Positions 29,057 to 38,984 of a DNA stretch of 64,000 nt are shown one piece after another (within the stretch, counting starts at the first letter, position 1; every line of letters starts with the position of its first letter). The DNA is from CBDCTM01 sp965222005 (GTDB lineage Bacteria; Bacteroidota; Bacteroidia; Chitinophagales; Saprospiraceae). The position numbers and the translations under genes were made by a program. Under the pieces are notes generated by a model. It saw only the letters and a list, made by a program, of their open reading frames with translations. It was not told the DNA's origin and searched no databases. The stretch lies in contig OZ244935.1 in assembly GCA_965222005.1 (NCBI GenBank), positions 3,720,001-3,784,000 on the forward strand. Direction: 5' to 3'.

Positions 29057-29102
29057 TTGAACACAAATTTACTTTATTTTTGTGTCCTGATTTTTTAGAC
29101 CA

Positions 29103-29192
29103 TCTCAACATTCCTTTATCTTTTATTATTAATTCGATTCGTTTTTCTCTATTATTTATATTATATATATCTAAACTTTTTTTATAGTCTTT
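29103..29192 (-). pseudogene. Internal fragment of disrupted cassette gene
   Basis: Thirty open codons between two IS elements, reading KDYKKSLDIYNINNREKRIE and on to GMLR. Because the duplicated TAGTCTTT (29185-29192, 30642-30649) restores the frame, it continues directly from the gene part at 30642-30976 (EAVKK-DYKKS). Confidence 0.75.
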
Positions 29193-30641
29193 GGGCGCAA
29201 CAGGGATTTGTCCCCCCCTATATAGAAAGGAAGAAAGCATTAACTTTGAGTTGAAACAAAACCAAAAAAAATGCAAATCTCCCTTTCAGTAGTAAAATTA
29301 CTAAAAAAAGAATTAGAAGAATTACTCTTATCAATAAACTGGTTAGAAATGTTGTTAACCGGAAATTTTTATAAGTTTGAGCGTCTGTTTTTTGAATGTT
29401 TTTTAGAGTTGTACGATATAGCAGTAAGGCAAATAATAGAAGGGTTGAGTAAAGCCGAAGAATTTCTAAATCGTCAAAAAGAGGTATCAAAAGAGAAAGG
29501 GCTGAAGAAGCTAGTCATACGGCCAGCGACGATACAACTACGCACCGGGAGTCGAATAAAATATGATTCTTATTATGCTAAAAAGGTTCCAAAAGATTAT
29601 GAAGGACAACGGCATATGTCCCATATCTTATGGAATACAGAATCCAATGGTTCTCCCATGTTTGCGAGTTTAGTTACCTTGTCAAGTGTCCTATGTCCTT
29701 CATTTTTAGTAGCCAACAATGTGTTGTCTTATCAAGGTGTTGACACGAATCATGATCGAATCAGACAAGTATCTCTTTCATTGGGGGAAAGTTGTTTAGC
29801 TGATCGGTCCTCCATTCAACTGGACAAAGAGGAGAGCATGGCAGGCAAACGTGTGATAATAGGAATAGATGGAGGTCGTACCCGAACCAGGGTCTATGAA
29901 CAGGAAACTAAAAAGGGTAATGAGAAGAAGAAATTTAGTACTCCTTGGAGAGAACCCAAAATGTTTGCTATTAGCACAATAGATAAAGAGGGAAAAACAA
30001 ATAAAGAAACGATCCCAATATATGATGCAGGATTTGGAGATGTTGAAACTTTTGAATTATTGGAAGAATACTTGCTGAACTTAGAAATTAAAAAAGCAAA
30101 AAGCGTACAATTTGTAGGAGATGGGGCACCTTGGATATGGAATAAAGCCAAACCAATGTTATTGCGCCTTGGGGTTAAAGAAGATAAGATCATTGAGACG
30201 CTGGATTATTATCATGCCAGTGAACATTTACACAACTTGAAAGACTATATGGAAAAAGAAAAAAAGGAAGATAGTTTTGCCAAACTCAAGGATCAACTAT
30301 GGCAAGGAAATGTTGTTCAGATGGCGGCAACACTTACAGAGGCAATTCCCGGAGTTGACCTTTCCTCTTTCACTCCATTTCAATACTTTGTAAACAACCA
30401 GTTTAGAATTGATTATCAATGGTTTACAAAAATGAAACTCGTATGTGGAAGTGGGCTGATTGAGTCTGGAATTAGGCGAATGATTAATTTAAGATTCAAA
30501 TCTCCTTCATCTTTTTGGTATCCTGATAATGTCGAAAAATTGATCTTAATGCGTTGTATTGCTCTATCGGGCAGATGGGAAATTATGATGAAAAATCTGA
30601 CAGAATGAAGAATTTAGAGGGGACAAATCCATTATGCACCC
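29193..30641 (+). mobile_element. 1449-bp DDE insertion sequence, copy 1
   Basis: The ends are about 25-bp inverted repeats, GGGCGCAACAGGGATTTGTC on the left and GGGTGCATAATGGATTTGTC (reverse complement) on the right, both followed by CCC. An 8-bp duplication TAGTCTTT flanks it. The second copy (45752-47782) is exactly 582 bp longer, the length of its nested IS200 element, confirming both boundaries. Confidence 0.92.
29271..30608 (+). CDS. DDE transposase, ISLre2/ISKra4-like, family not settled
   Basis: 445 residues. Likely catalytic Asp residues are in VIIGIDGGRTRTR and VQFVGDGAPWIW, with DYYHASEHLHNL after it, and a late Glu in VCGSGLIESGIRRMINLRFK. The SSFWYPDNVEKLILMRCIALSGRW end resembles transposases in which the Glu helix is followed by a Trp-containing stretch. 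The 8-9 bp target duplication fits ISLre2-type elements, but I cannot decide the family by eye. An intact copy; the second copy is interrupted. Confidence 0.82.
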   Translation: MQISLSVVKLLKKELEELLLSINWLEMLLTGNFYKFERLFFECFLELYDIAVRQIIEGLSKAEEFLNRQKEVSKEKGLKKLVIRPATIQLRTGSRIKYDSYYAKKVPKDYEGQRHMSHILWNTESNGSPMFASLVTLSSVLCPSFLVANNVLSYQGVDTNHDRIRQVSLSLGESCLADRSSIQLDKEESMAGKRVIIGIDGGRTRTRVYEQETKKGNEKKKFSTPWREPKMFAISTIDKEGKTNKETIPIYDAGFGDVETFELLEEYLLNLEIKKAKSVQFVGDGAPWIWNKAKPMLLRLGVKEDKIIETLDYYHASEHLHNLKDYMEKEKKEDSFAKLKDQLWQGNVVQMAATLTEAIPGVDLSSFTPFQYFVNNQFRIDYQWFTKMKLVCGSGLIESGIRRMINLRFKSPSSFWYPDNVEKLILMRCIALSGRWEIMMKNLTE

Positions 30642-30976
30642 TAGTCTTTTTTGACAGCTTCAAATTTACTATCATCTCCTTCATGAAATCTAATTTCTCC
30701 AGTTAACCTACCTTGCCCTTCTCTTTTAATCCAACCAAATCCAAATGCTTCATCTGTTTCATCACTTCCTCCCCATGTAAATTCAAGTCTTTCTTCTTTA
30801 TTTTCATGCTTATATATTCTACCATAAAAAGTACCCCTTACCAATCCAAATTGAAATTCTCCTTTATAATTTTTATCAAATTTAATAAAGGCTTGAGTTT
30901 CCATATTAAAATAATCTTTGTCCCATAATTCCATTTCTTCTATATTCCATATTCCTGCTATATCTCCAATTTTCAT
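30642..30976 (-). pseudogene. 5' part of disrupted cassette gene
   Basis: From ATG 30976 the frame reads 110 cassette residues up to the IS boundary (MKIGDIAGIWNIEEMELWDK to EAVKKD; the stop is created by the IS junction). The pattern GIWNIEEMELWDKDYFN, FQFGLVRGTFYGRIY, FTWGGSDETDEAFG and GEIRFHEGDDSKF matches a widespread small uncharacterised beta-rich protein family, as I remember it. Its continuation is at 29103-29192 and perhaps 27486-27816. No signal peptide. Confidence 0.7.
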
Positions 30977-31022
30977 TTTAACTTCTTTATTTTATTAACA
31001 AATTTTTACGTTTTTTCATTAT

Positions 31023-31088
31023 ACACAACGACCGGTATATATGCAGTTTCGCCGTTTAGGCGAAATTGGCATATATACTTTGTTCGCA
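31023..31088 (-). repeat. attC site 14
   Basis: Cores ACACAAC (complement of site 13 GTTGTGT) and GTTCGCA; arms GTATATATG/CATATATAC and TTTCGCC/GGCGAAA. Site 32 has nearly the same sequence. Confidence 0.87.
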
Positions 31089-31095
31089 GCAGTTG

Positions 31096-31857
31096 TCATT
31101 TTTTAAGTTTTCCTCTATCTCCAAATTTATATTGGAACCCTATTGAAAACGTTGATATTTTTTGAATTTCAAATCTATCATCCTGTTTCTCATCCCATGA
31201 TGTCTCAATTAATTCTCCTACAGAATCATACTGTCTAACTTCTTGTTTCGTGGTCTTACCTGGCTTTTGAAAACGAATTCCATTAATTAATTCCAACCCG
31301 ATTCCAAATCTTCCAAAATTATGATAAATTCTTATTGGTAAATTGATATAAGCATAATAGGAGTTTGGATAATGAGTAATATATTCTACACTTCCTAATA
31401 AGATATTGGAACTATCAAGTATATTGCTACTAATTGTTCCTTTAAAATTTGGTCTAAATTCTACTGGAATTGCAATTCCATAATAAAAATCTAATTTATC
31501 AAAACTTAATATCCGTTCAAACCCAATACCTATCCTAAAAGTTTGAATAGTGCTAGTTCTTAATGTTATATCTTCGGTTCCTTCTCTTATTTCAGAGAGG
31601 TTCCTATTATCTTTGTCTTGAAAAAAATCAAAACGCAAAGAATACACAGATTTTTGTTTTCTATAACTTGCTATTAGCCCTACACCTTTACTATTGGCCT
31701 TAAATTCATCAACCGAAGAATAATTTAAATCTTCATTACTATATGTTTTTTCACTATTGATATGAAAAATATTATTGATTCTTAAGCCCAAAGTGGTTTG
31801 GGAAATTCCAAACTCCGGAATAATTATAAAAAAAATAATAGTTGTGAAAAGCTTCAT
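31096..31857 (-). CDS. Outer-membrane beta-barrel protein, lamin-tail partner 2
   Basis: 253 residues from ATG 31857 (signal peptide MKLFTTIIFFIIIPEFGISQ). Strand-rich throughout (GLRINNIFHIN, FRIGIGFERIL, YINLPIRIYHNFGRFGIGLE), ending FSIGFQYKFGDRGKLKK. Clearly homologous to the protein at 48977, with the strongest conservation in the second half (GKTTKQEVRQYD, GELIETSWDEKQD). It lies 67 bp downstream of the lamin-tail gene and ends 8 bp from the attC core. Probably an outer-membrane partner of the exported protein. Confidence 0.8.
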   Translation of the reverse strand: MKLFTTIIFFIIIPEFGISQTTLGLRINNIFHINSEKTYSNEDLNYSSVDEFKANSKGVGLIASYRKQKSVYSLRFDFFQDKDNRNLSEIREGTEDITLRTSTIQTFRIGIGFERILSFDKLDFYYGIAIPVEFRPNFKGTISSNILDSSNILLGSVEYITHYPNSYYAYINLPIRIYHNFGRFGIGLELINGIRFQKPGKTTKQEVRQYDSVGELIETSWDEKQDDRFEIQKISTFSIGFQYKFGDRGKLKK

Positions 31858-31924
31858 GGTATTGCAAATTAGCAAAGTATCACATTCCAAATACTTGGGA
31901 TGTGATACTTTAGTTAAGAAAAAA

Positions 31925-33271
31925 TTAAAGCTTAATAAACCTCTTGGCTAGAACGCCTTTAGAAGAATAGATAATTACTGTATGATAGCCTCTGGAAAGA
32001 TTAGACACATCAAAAGAAAATGTATTTAAATTATTTCCCCTGATATAAAATTCTTCTTGTCCGTTGGGCGAATACAAGTACAAACCATTAATCTTGAAAC
32101 CATCAAGGCTTGATGATATTGTAATTGTATTCTGTGCAATTGTTGGAAATAAGGTTACTTGTTTTTGTAATCCAATATCGACAACTGCATTTGGTTCATC
32201 ATCAAGTATTGACACCCAAAATAATTCAGGAAATCCAATAAATACTTCAAAATTCGGGTCATCAACTACTTCAAGTTTAAAAGTTGCCACTTCAGTTGGC
32301 TCTGATTCACTGTCGTCAAAAACTTCACACAAATCAACAAATATCCCTGATGGCGAACTCGGAGAAATAAGGAATTCATTATTTTGATTGCCAAACGGGT
32401 CAGGAACATCAAAGTCATCAAATTGACCTTGTGTAGCTTCTGCAAACCCTAAAGGTGGTTCTGACACAGGTCTGGCAGATGCAGTAATAGTTGCACTTGG
32501 GCTTCCTATATTATCCATCTCGCCTTGAATAGTCCCTGCAAAACTCAAATCAAGTTCTAATCCTTCCCTAACAGCTGTTCCATTCCCTGTGTTATCTCTC
32601 CAGCGAATTTCAATAGTATTTGGAGTACAGACATTAATATGCTGACCCAAATCATCAATAAAAAAGTGTGGATAGATTGCCCAATCCTGTAGTATTTCAG
32701 TTACTATAAATTCTTTTTTGCCTTCTTGAACTCCAGGTCTTCTTCGTACAGTAAGGTTTTCAACCGATCGTAAATCCAACCCCAAACTTTGCAAATAATC
32801 AGGGTCATTCAATAACGAATCAATATTGATATTTTCAATTTCATCTCCAATCCCCTGCTGTCCAATTACATCAATAGGGTCACCATTTTTGGTGAGTTGT
32901 AAAAGAACTTTGTCCTCAAAATCTAAAAAACTCGTTAACGTATCTGTTACACTTGCAACTGCAAAACTTGCATTTGGATTTGATAAGACAAAGGTTTCTT
33001 TACTTCCAATGGTTCCATATAGCGAAAATTCGGTTTCTACACTATCAGTAGCAATCAATTCAATTTTGTAATCAGAAAGGTCAATTAATGTATCAGTCGA
33101 GTTATATATCTCAACCGAGTAATTGTCAAAAGTCAGTTCTGGACTTCCTCCGTTTAAAGAAGAACCTTGTTTTCCGAAAATAATTTCGGATATTAGCAGG
33201 TCAGAACAAGGCTGTCCGTAAGCAATTCCTACTAATAGTAGGCTCCAAATGATTGTGTTTAACTTTTTCAT
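31925..33271 (-). CDS. Lamin-tail domain protein with Calx-beta-like and T9SS tail, 2
   Basis: 448 residues. Signal peptide ends at GIAYGQ (about 19). Lamin-tail domain about 20-170 (PCSDLLISEIIFGKQGSSLN, DNYSVEIYNSTDTLIDLSDY, VLLQLTKNGDPIDVIGQQG), Calx-beta-like region about 215-345 ending FWVSILDDEPN, T9SS type A tail from LFPTIAQNTITI to GVLAKRFIKL. Very similar to the protein at 49808; differences cluster around residues 225-305, the presumed exposed or ligand-binding part. ATG is 59 bp inside the cassette. Confidence 0.82.
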   Translation of the reverse strand: MKKLNTIIWSLLLVGIAYGQPCSDLLISEIIFGKQGSSLNGGSPELTFDNYSVEIYNSTDTLIDLSDYKIELIATDSVETEFSLYGTIGSKETFVLSNPNASFAVASVTDTLTSFLDFEDKVLLQLTKNGDPIDVIGQQGIGDEIENINIDSLLNDPDYLQSLGLDLRSVENLTVRRRPGVQEGKKEFIVTEILQDWAIYPHFFIDDLGQHINVCTPNTIEIRWRDNTGNGTAVREGLELDLSFAGTIQGEMDNIGSPSATITASARPVSEPPLGFAEATQGQFDDFDVPDPFGNQNNEFLISPSSPSGIFVDLCEVFDDSESEPTEVATFKLEVVDDPNFEVFIGFPELFWVSILDDEPNAVVDIGLQKQVTLFPTIAQNTITISSSLDGFKINGLYLYSPNGQEEFYIRGNNLNTFSFDVSNLSRGYHTVIIYSSKGVLAKRFIKL

Positions 33272-33329
33272 AATCGAAAATTTTGGTGAAAAAATGTTGT
33301 TTATTTATTGTTTTTCTTTTTTTAATTGC

Positions 33330-33454
33330 TGCGAACGGTCTGTGTAAACGCCGTGCGGTTTACAAAGTGCTGAAAGGAACTACAAAATTCTTTATCAACC
33401 AAAAGGCATTTCATCTTCCAAGTAGCCGCATGGTCGTTTTACGCTTTGTTGGGC
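33330..33454 (-). repeat. attC site 15 (family E type)
   Basis: Cores TGCGAAC and GTTGGGC; arms GTGTAAACGCCGTGCGG and CCGCATGGTCGTTTTACGC, loop with GCTGAAAGGAAC. Confidence 0.9.
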
Positions 33455-34103
33455 GCTGTTCCTTCCTTTTACAAATTTTTCAAAGGAACTATGAGGCTCC
33501 AATTTTCCAGGTTGTCCCAATGGAACCCAACAATTTTACCGAGTATAAAAATAACAATTTCCAGTCAACCGTAGCAATTTTGGTGTTTTACTTTTCAAAG
33601 TACTCTTGGTAGAATCTAATCATTCACTCCGCTTACCACTTCCTGATTAATCATTGAGATTCGCTAGGCCTTTTCAGTATATTTTGTTGATTATCAGTAT
33701 TTTATGTATTTGTATGAAATGCAATTTAATATTTTTCAGGAGTTTTAGCACCCTTGTTGCCCATGACTGAATTGGATTTTGGATTGAATTTAGACGAATC
33801 AACAATTTTAATGATCTTGTTACTTGTTGATTAGTCTTGGATTGGCCTTGATGAATTTAGGAGTTTCAATTGCTCACGTGCTAAATCAGAGTTTTGGAGT
33901 ATTTCAATTTTCTGTTGCTGTTAATCATTTTCATTGATAATTAAAAAGGCCGTCAGCTTGCCCTGTAAATTACCTTTCAAATTTTTCAAATTTTTCAAGC
34001 GGGTAGGGGAGTCTCTATTCAATAATTTGGGAGCCACGATTTTTCAAATTTACGATTTTGCTCATGGTGTTACTTTCAATTTGTGGGTCGGGAATTCCAT
34101 AGC
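33455..34103 (-). repeat. Non-coding cassette, family E copy 1
   Basis: 774 bp core to core. Contains AAAAAGGCCGTCAG and TTCAAGCGGGTAGGGG near the right, ends CCATAGCGCCCAAC. Appears base-for-base identical to the next cassette. No gene seen. Confidence 0.86.
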
Positions 34104-34228
34104 GCCCAACGGTCTGTGTAAACGCCGTGCGGTTTACAAAGTGCTGAAAGGAACTACAAAATTCTTTATCAACCAAAAGGCATTTCATCTTCCAAGTAGC
34201 CGCATGGTCGTTTTACGCTTTGTTGGGC
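34104..34228 (-). repeat. attC site 16 (family E type)
   Basis: Cores GCCCAAC and GTTGGGC; same arms and loop as site 15. Confidence 0.9.
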
Positions 34229-34877
34229 GCTGTTCCTTCCTTTTACAAATTTTTCAAAGGAACTATGAGGCTCCAATTTTCCAGGTTGTCCCAATGGAAC
34301 CCAACAATTTTACCGAGTATAAAAATAACAATTTCCAGTCAACCGTAGCAATTTTGGTGTTTTACTTTTCAAAGTACTCTTGGTAGAATCTAATCATTCA
34401 CTCCGCTTACCACTTCCTGATTAATCATTGAGATTCGCTAGGCCTTTTCAGTATATTTTGTTGATTATCAGTATTTTATGTATTTGTATGAAATGCAATT
34501 TAATATTTTTCAGGAGTTTTAGCACCCTTGTTGCCCATGACTGAATTGGATTTTGGATTGAATTTAGACGAATCAACAATTTTAATGATCTTGTTACTTG
34601 TTGATTAGTCTTGGATTGGCCTTGATGAATTTAGGAGTTTCAATTGCTCACGTGCTAAATCAGAGTTTTGGAGTATTTCAATTTTCTGTTGCTGTTAATC
34701 ATTTTCATTGATAATTAAAAAGGCCGTCAGCTTGCCCTGTAAATTACCTTTCAAATTTTTCAAATTTTTCAAGCGGGTAGGGGAGTCTCTATTCAATAAT
34801 TTGGGAGCCACGATTTTTCAAATTTACGATTTTGCTCATGGTGTTACTTTCAATTTGTGGGTCGGGAATTCCATAGC
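34229..34877 (-). repeat. Non-coding cassette, family E copy 2 (tandem duplicate)
   Basis: Exact-looking tandem repeat of the preceding cassette with period 774 bp. No gene seen. Confidence 0.86.
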
Positions 34878-35002
34878 GCCCAACGGTCTGCGTAAACGCC
34901 GTGCGGCATTCAAGGTGCTGAAAGGAACTACAAAATTCTTTATCAGCCCAAAGGCATTTTATCTTCCAAGTAGCCGCATGGTCGTTTTACGCTTTGTTGG
35001 GC
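34878..35002 (-). repeat. attC site 17 (family E type)
   Basis: Cores GCCCAAC and GTTGGGC; left arm GCGTAAACGCCGTGCGG. Confidence 0.9.
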
Positions 35003-35651
35003 GCTGTTCCTTCCTTTTACAAATTTTTCAACGGAACTGCAATGTTCAAATTTACCAAATTCATCAATCCAGCTCAGTCCTTTTATCTTCATAAATATAA
35101 CAATTTCCAGTCAACCGTAGCAATTTTGGTGTTTTACTTTTCAAAGTACTCTTGGTAGAATCTAATCATTCACTCCGCTTACCACTTCCTGATTAATCAT
35201 TGAGATTAGCTAGGCCTTTTCAGTATATTTTGTTGATTATCAGTATTTTATGTATTTGTATGAAATGCAATTTAATGTTTTTCAGGAGTTTTAGCATTCT
35301 TGTTACCCATGACTGAATTGGATTTTGGATTGAATTTCGACGAATCAGCAATTTTAATGATCTCGTTACTTGTTGAGTAGTCTTGGAGTAGTCTTGATGA
35401 ATGTAAGAGTTTCAGTTGCTCACGTACTAAATCAGTTTTGGAGTATTTCAATTTTCTGTTGCTGTTAATCATTTTGATTGATAATTAAAAAGGCCGTCAG
35501 CTTGCCCTGTAAATTATCTTTCAAATTTTTCAAATTTTTCAAGCGGGTAGGGGAGCCTCTTTTTTCGATAATCTGGGAGCTACGATTTTTCAATTTCACT
35601 AAGTTGCTCTTGGTGCCAAATTCAAAATTGTGGGTTGGGATTTTCCATAGC
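35003..35651 (-). repeat. Non-coding cassette, family E copy 3
   Basis: 774 bp core to core, diverged from copies 1-2 at the left (GGAACTGCAATGTTCAAATT) and right ends. Keeps AAAAAGGCCGTCAG and AAGCGGGTAGGGG. Confidence 0.85.
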
Positions 35652-35777
35652 GCCCAACGGCCTGCGTAAACGCCGTGCGGTTTTCAAAGTGCTGAAAGGA
35701 ACTGCAAAAATTTTTACCAAGTAACCAACATTTCGACCTCAAAGAAAGCCGCATGGACGTTTTACGCTTTGTTGGTA
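35652..35777 (-). repeat. attC site 18 (family D type)
   Basis: Cores GCCCAAC and GTTGGTA; arms GCGTAAACGCCGTGCGG and CCGCATGGACGTTTTACGC; loop with TTTTACCAAGTAACC. Confidence 0.88.
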
Positions 35778-36364
35778 GCCGTATTTTTCCGGCGCCTCAG
35801 CGCCGGTTTTCCTTTCAGGTAATTTCGGAGCCATATTAGTCCAAACTGTTGAGGAACCAATATATGAAATTTTGTCGAGATGTGTATTTTGAATGTTATT
35901 TTTCTTCTACAATTCTACTGCTGTGGGCGTACTATTTTTCATGCTGCTTCAATACCTTTTCGGAGTTGAGCTTACCGATTGTTGATTAACAATTAGCTGG
36001 ATTAGGCCGAATTCATTATTTAACTCTATGATTTTCAATAATTTATGAATTGCAATAATTTTAAGTTATTAAACTTTATTGCAGATGTTGCGGAGTTTGT
36101 AATTTTTACAATCTACTTGTCTCAATTAGTTTTAGGATTTCAATTACTTTCAAAAGCTCTTTGTGAATTGTTGTGATTCTTTGTCAAAGTATTCAATTAC
36201 AAAATTCAAAAGGCCGTAGTCCTGCCAATCGAAGAGGGATGATTGTATCAATTTCAAAGCGGGTTGGTAAGCCTTTCAGGATGTTGTTTTCCTTTTCCAG
36301 GTATTGAATTTGCTACGATGCTGTTTGAAAAATAGGAAAGCTGTGGGTTTGATTTTCTATGGCT
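35778..36364 (-). repeat. Non-coding cassette, family D copy 1
   Basis: 713 bp core to core. Starts with the same GC hairpin as family A (CCGGCGC-CTCA-GCGCCGG then TTTTCC). Shares GATGTGTATTT, AAAAGGCCGTAG, AAAGCGGGTTGG and TTTTCTATGG with family A. No gene seen. Confidence 0.85.
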
Positions 36365-36488
36365 ACCCAACGGCGCGGCTATGCGCCGTGTGGTGTCAGG
36401 ATGTTGAAAGGAACAGAAGTGTAGTTTTTCGGTAAAGTTAAATTTTCTTCGAAAATTTAACCACATGGTCGCATAGCCAGTGTTGGCT
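36365..36488 (-). repeat. attC site 19 (family C type)
   Basis: Cores ACCCAAC and GTTGGCT; arms GGCTATGCGCCGTGTGG and CCACATGGTCGCATAGCC. Confidence 0.9.
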
Positions 36489-36959
36489 GCATTCTCTTCT
36501 GCGCGTTGGCCAAAGTTTCCATTACAGTGTTTTGGCTGCTACTCAACTTCTCTAATCTCAAAGCCCTTTTCAACAGAATTTTCAATGATACTAATTTTAG
36601 ATACAAATTTAAGCTACAATTTTCAACAGTCAATTTACCAAATTAGAAATCTAATCTCAAAAATTGTCAATCAAAATTTAACTGCTGATGAAATTCATGA
36701 TTTTCTTGCTGACGAATTGAAGTCAGTACAATTACCCGTAATCCATCAATTGTGATTAAAATTATACGTAATCGATTGAAAATTAATGATTTACGGTAAA
36801 TTTTGTTCAATCTCAATTTTTTGTAATTATCAATTCTAGTTTCAATTCAGGATAAATTATCAATCAGAATTTACTGCCAAAGATTCTCTTTCAATTACCT
36901 TTTTGGTACAGATGTTCATGCCATCCAATTCAAAAAAAGCGGGTCGGCCCAACCATTGC
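36489..36959 (-). repeat. Non-coding cassette, family C copy 3
   Basis: 595 bp core to core, full-length copy; right end AAAAAAAGCGGGTCGGCCC. No gene seen. Confidence 0.85.
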
Positions 36960-37084
36960 AGCCAACGGTCTGCGTAAACGCCGTGCGGCATTCAAGGTGC
37001 TGAAAGGAACTGCAAAATTCTTTATCAGCCAAAAAGCATTTTATCTTCCAAGTAGCCGCATGGACGCTTTACGCTTTGTTACCT
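36960..37084 (-). repeat. attC site 20 (family B type)
   Basis: Cores AGCCAAC and GTTACCT; arms GCGTAAACGCCGTGCGG and CCGCATGGACGCTTTACGC. Confidence 0.9.
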
Positions 37085-37554
37085 ATCCGTATTTCGGCGC
37101 GCACAGCGCCGTTTCTGAGGATAGTTTGAAAGGAACTGTTGAGCCCTTTATTTATCGCATTCACCACTGGAACAAAAGAGTTCTTTAGGTGGTGGTATAA
37201 ATATATAACATTTTTCCTTAATCCGTGAATTTGACTGTCAATTTGTAGTTGGGCCCCAGAGGAGAATTTGGGTCTAATTTATGGACTCATAGCTTTCGCT
37301 GGAAGATTTAACAATTTGGCTGACTCAGTGCCGATCAAAGAATTATTGTGTGAAGAATAATTTCCCGTGATTATTGCTTTTAATTATTGTTGATCCCAGG
37401 CCCTGGTTCTTAGTTTGTAAAAAGCTTATCGAAGAAATTTTTAAGCGGGTAGGGCGATCACTTTGGATGCTGTATCTTGACGAATTCATTCAATTTTTCC
37501 AGGCGTAATTTGGGACTAATTTAGAATCGAGGGATGGCCTTAAAATTCTATGGT
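37085..37554 (-). repeat. Non-coding cassette, family B copy 3
   Basis: 595 bp core to core; hairpin CGGCGCGCACAGCGCCG at left, AAGCGGGTAGGGCG and TTCTATGG at right. No gene seen. Confidence 0.85.
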
Positions 37555-37622
37555 AGGTAACGGTCGGTGCATATGCAGTGGCCGACTGAAAGGAGGGCAT
37601 TGACATATGCACTTTGTTAGTG
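37555..37622 (-). repeat. attC site 21 (family A type)
   Basis: Cores AGGTAAC and GTTAGTG; arms GTGCATATG and CATATGCAC. Confidence 0.88.
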
Positions 37623-38125
37623 GTCGTATCTTTCCGGCGCCTCAGCGCCGGTTTTCCTTTCAGATGTTTTTGCTACCAAATTTTTCAATCAGTTGACTTG
37701 CTAAATATATGAATTTTTTTCAAGATGTGTATTCCTGGTGTTATTTTTTATGAGTCACCTCAGTTGTTTTGGAGTAATTTAGCAGAATAATTATTGATGC
37801 CTTTTTTGAGCCAGGCTTTCAGTTCTTGATTGTCAAAGAGCTTGATTAGGCCTGGTTGAATTGTAATTGTCTGCAAATTGTAGTTTTCAGGAATTTCAGT
37901 TGTTGTACTCAATCAAGGAGTTTACCCATAATCGAGTTCAACTCAAAATCAAAAAGGCCGTCAGTCGTGCTGTTCAAGAATTATTGCTGGTATCAATTTA
38001 TCAATTTTATAAATTTATAAAGCGAGCTGGCAAGCCTATCAGGATGTTGTTTTCCTTTTCCAGATATTCAATTTACCACGATGCTGTTTGAAAAATAGGA
38101 AAGCTGCGGGATGATTTTCTATGTC
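37623..38125 (-). repeat. Non-coding cassette, family A copy 4
   Basis: 571 bp core to core; carries the two-base deletion (ACTCAATCAAGG) that breaks the 72-codon frame. Confidence 0.85.
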
Positions 38126-38193
38126 CACTAACGGTTCGTGCAAACGCAGTAGCGACCGAGTGGGAGCTATTGCCGTTTTGCACTTTGTTGGGT
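38126..38193 (-). repeat. attC site 22
   Basis: Cores CACTAAC and GTTGGGT; arms GTGCAAACG/CCGTTTTGCAC and AGTAGC/GCTATT. The gene on its right ends inside it. Confidence 0.86.
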
Positions 38194-38814
38194 GCTGTCT
38201 TTTTTTCTTTTTTCTTTTTTATATTTTTTAACGCTGTTTTTATCCAAAATTTCAATTCCCTTACTATGTAAAAATGCGAAACATTGATTTTCGTAATATC
38301 CTTGCTGATGTTTTTTCCACATAAAATATGAAGGAATCAGAAACATAATCAAAATTGGTAGAATAATTATTAACAAATTCACTTTCTTCAATATCAACAA
38401 AATTACAGTATGTGTAATTATTGCTAATAATAAATTTAATACCGTTCCTCTTGCAACTAATTGAGCAGTCAATCTCTCTTCCAATCTTTCATATACATCT
38501 TTACTAAGAGAAGCAGCTTTTATTAATAATGGAACTTGGTATAATCTTTCATCGCCTAAGTATTTCTGATATGTTTCCTTTTGGATTCTTCTTTTCTGTG
38601 AATTTAAAACAGCTCTTGCTAAATAGCTTATCAACATTCCAATTACATATATGAAAGGAATCAGAAATGCTAACAGCAATTCCTTATTTAATAAAATTTC
38701 TTCTTTAACCAGCCCTTCAAAATTTTCATAGAAAAGCCAAATTATTGGATAAATCCACAATATTGCCAATCCTCCATTTATAAAGTATGTAATCCTAATT
38801 CCTTGAAATTGCAT
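38167..38814 (-). CDS. Unknown four-helix membrane protein
   Basis: 215 residues. Membrane segments by eye at about 9-29 (YFINGGLAILWIYPIIWLFY), 45-66 (LLLAFLIPFIYVIGMLISYL), 123-142 (GTVLNLLLAIITHTVILLIL) and 144-165 (VNLLIIILPILIMFLIPSYFMW). A cytoplasmic helix of about 55 residues (RRIQKETYQKYLGDERLYQV and following) separates the two pairs. The basic C-terminus runs into the attC, whose sequence supplies the last residues QSAKRQ, as at the methyltransferase gene of site 10. Single-gene cassette; family not recognised. Possible membrane effector, but nothing in the sequence proves it. Confidence 0.72.
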   Translation of the reverse strand: MQFQGIRITYFINGGLAILWIYPIIWLFYENFEGLVKEEILLNKELLLAFLIPFIYVIGMLISYLARAVLNSQKRRIQKETYQKYLGDERLYQVPLLIKAASLSKDVYERLEERLTAQLVARGTVLNLLLAIITHTVILLILKKVNLLIIILPILIMFLIPSYFMWKKHQQGYYENQCFAFLHSKGIEILDKNSVKKYKKEKRKKDSTQQSAKRQ

Positions 38815-38858
38815 GAGTCTTTTTTATGAATTAGTAATTTTCTATTTTTTCTGATAGC

Positions 38859-38984
38859 ACCCAACGGTCTGCGTAAACGCCGTGCGGTTTTCAAAGTGCT
38901 GAAAGGAACTGCAAAAATTTTTGCCAAGTAACCAACATTTCGACCTCAAAGAAAGCCGCATGGTCGTTTTACGCTTTGTTGGGC
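38859..38984 (-). repeat. attC site 23 (family E type)
   Basis: Cores ACCCAAC and GTTGGGC; arms GCGTAAACGCCGTGCGG and CCGCATGGTCGTTTTACGC; loop of the site 18 variety. Confidence 0.89.

Larger units (their letters stand above)
27817..29102 (-). mobile_element. IS3-family insertion sequence, 1286 bp
   Basis: Inverted ends TGGTCCGGTTTATCAGGACAC-like (left) and TGGTCT with AAAATCAGGACAC (right). It carries orfA and orfB. The flanks (CATGGCG left, TCTCAAC right) show no target duplication, so a deletion or rearrangement next to it is likely. Confidence 0.85.

Noticed and set aside
27810..29110. A target duplication for the IS3 element
   Set aside because: Flanks are CATGGCG and TCTCAAC, with no match of 3-5 bp; the element probably lost one flank.
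33934..34386. Plus-strand frame of 150 codons spanning a family E cassette and the next attC
   Set aside because: It crosses a cassette boundary and runs against gene direction; the family E copies with indels do not keep it.
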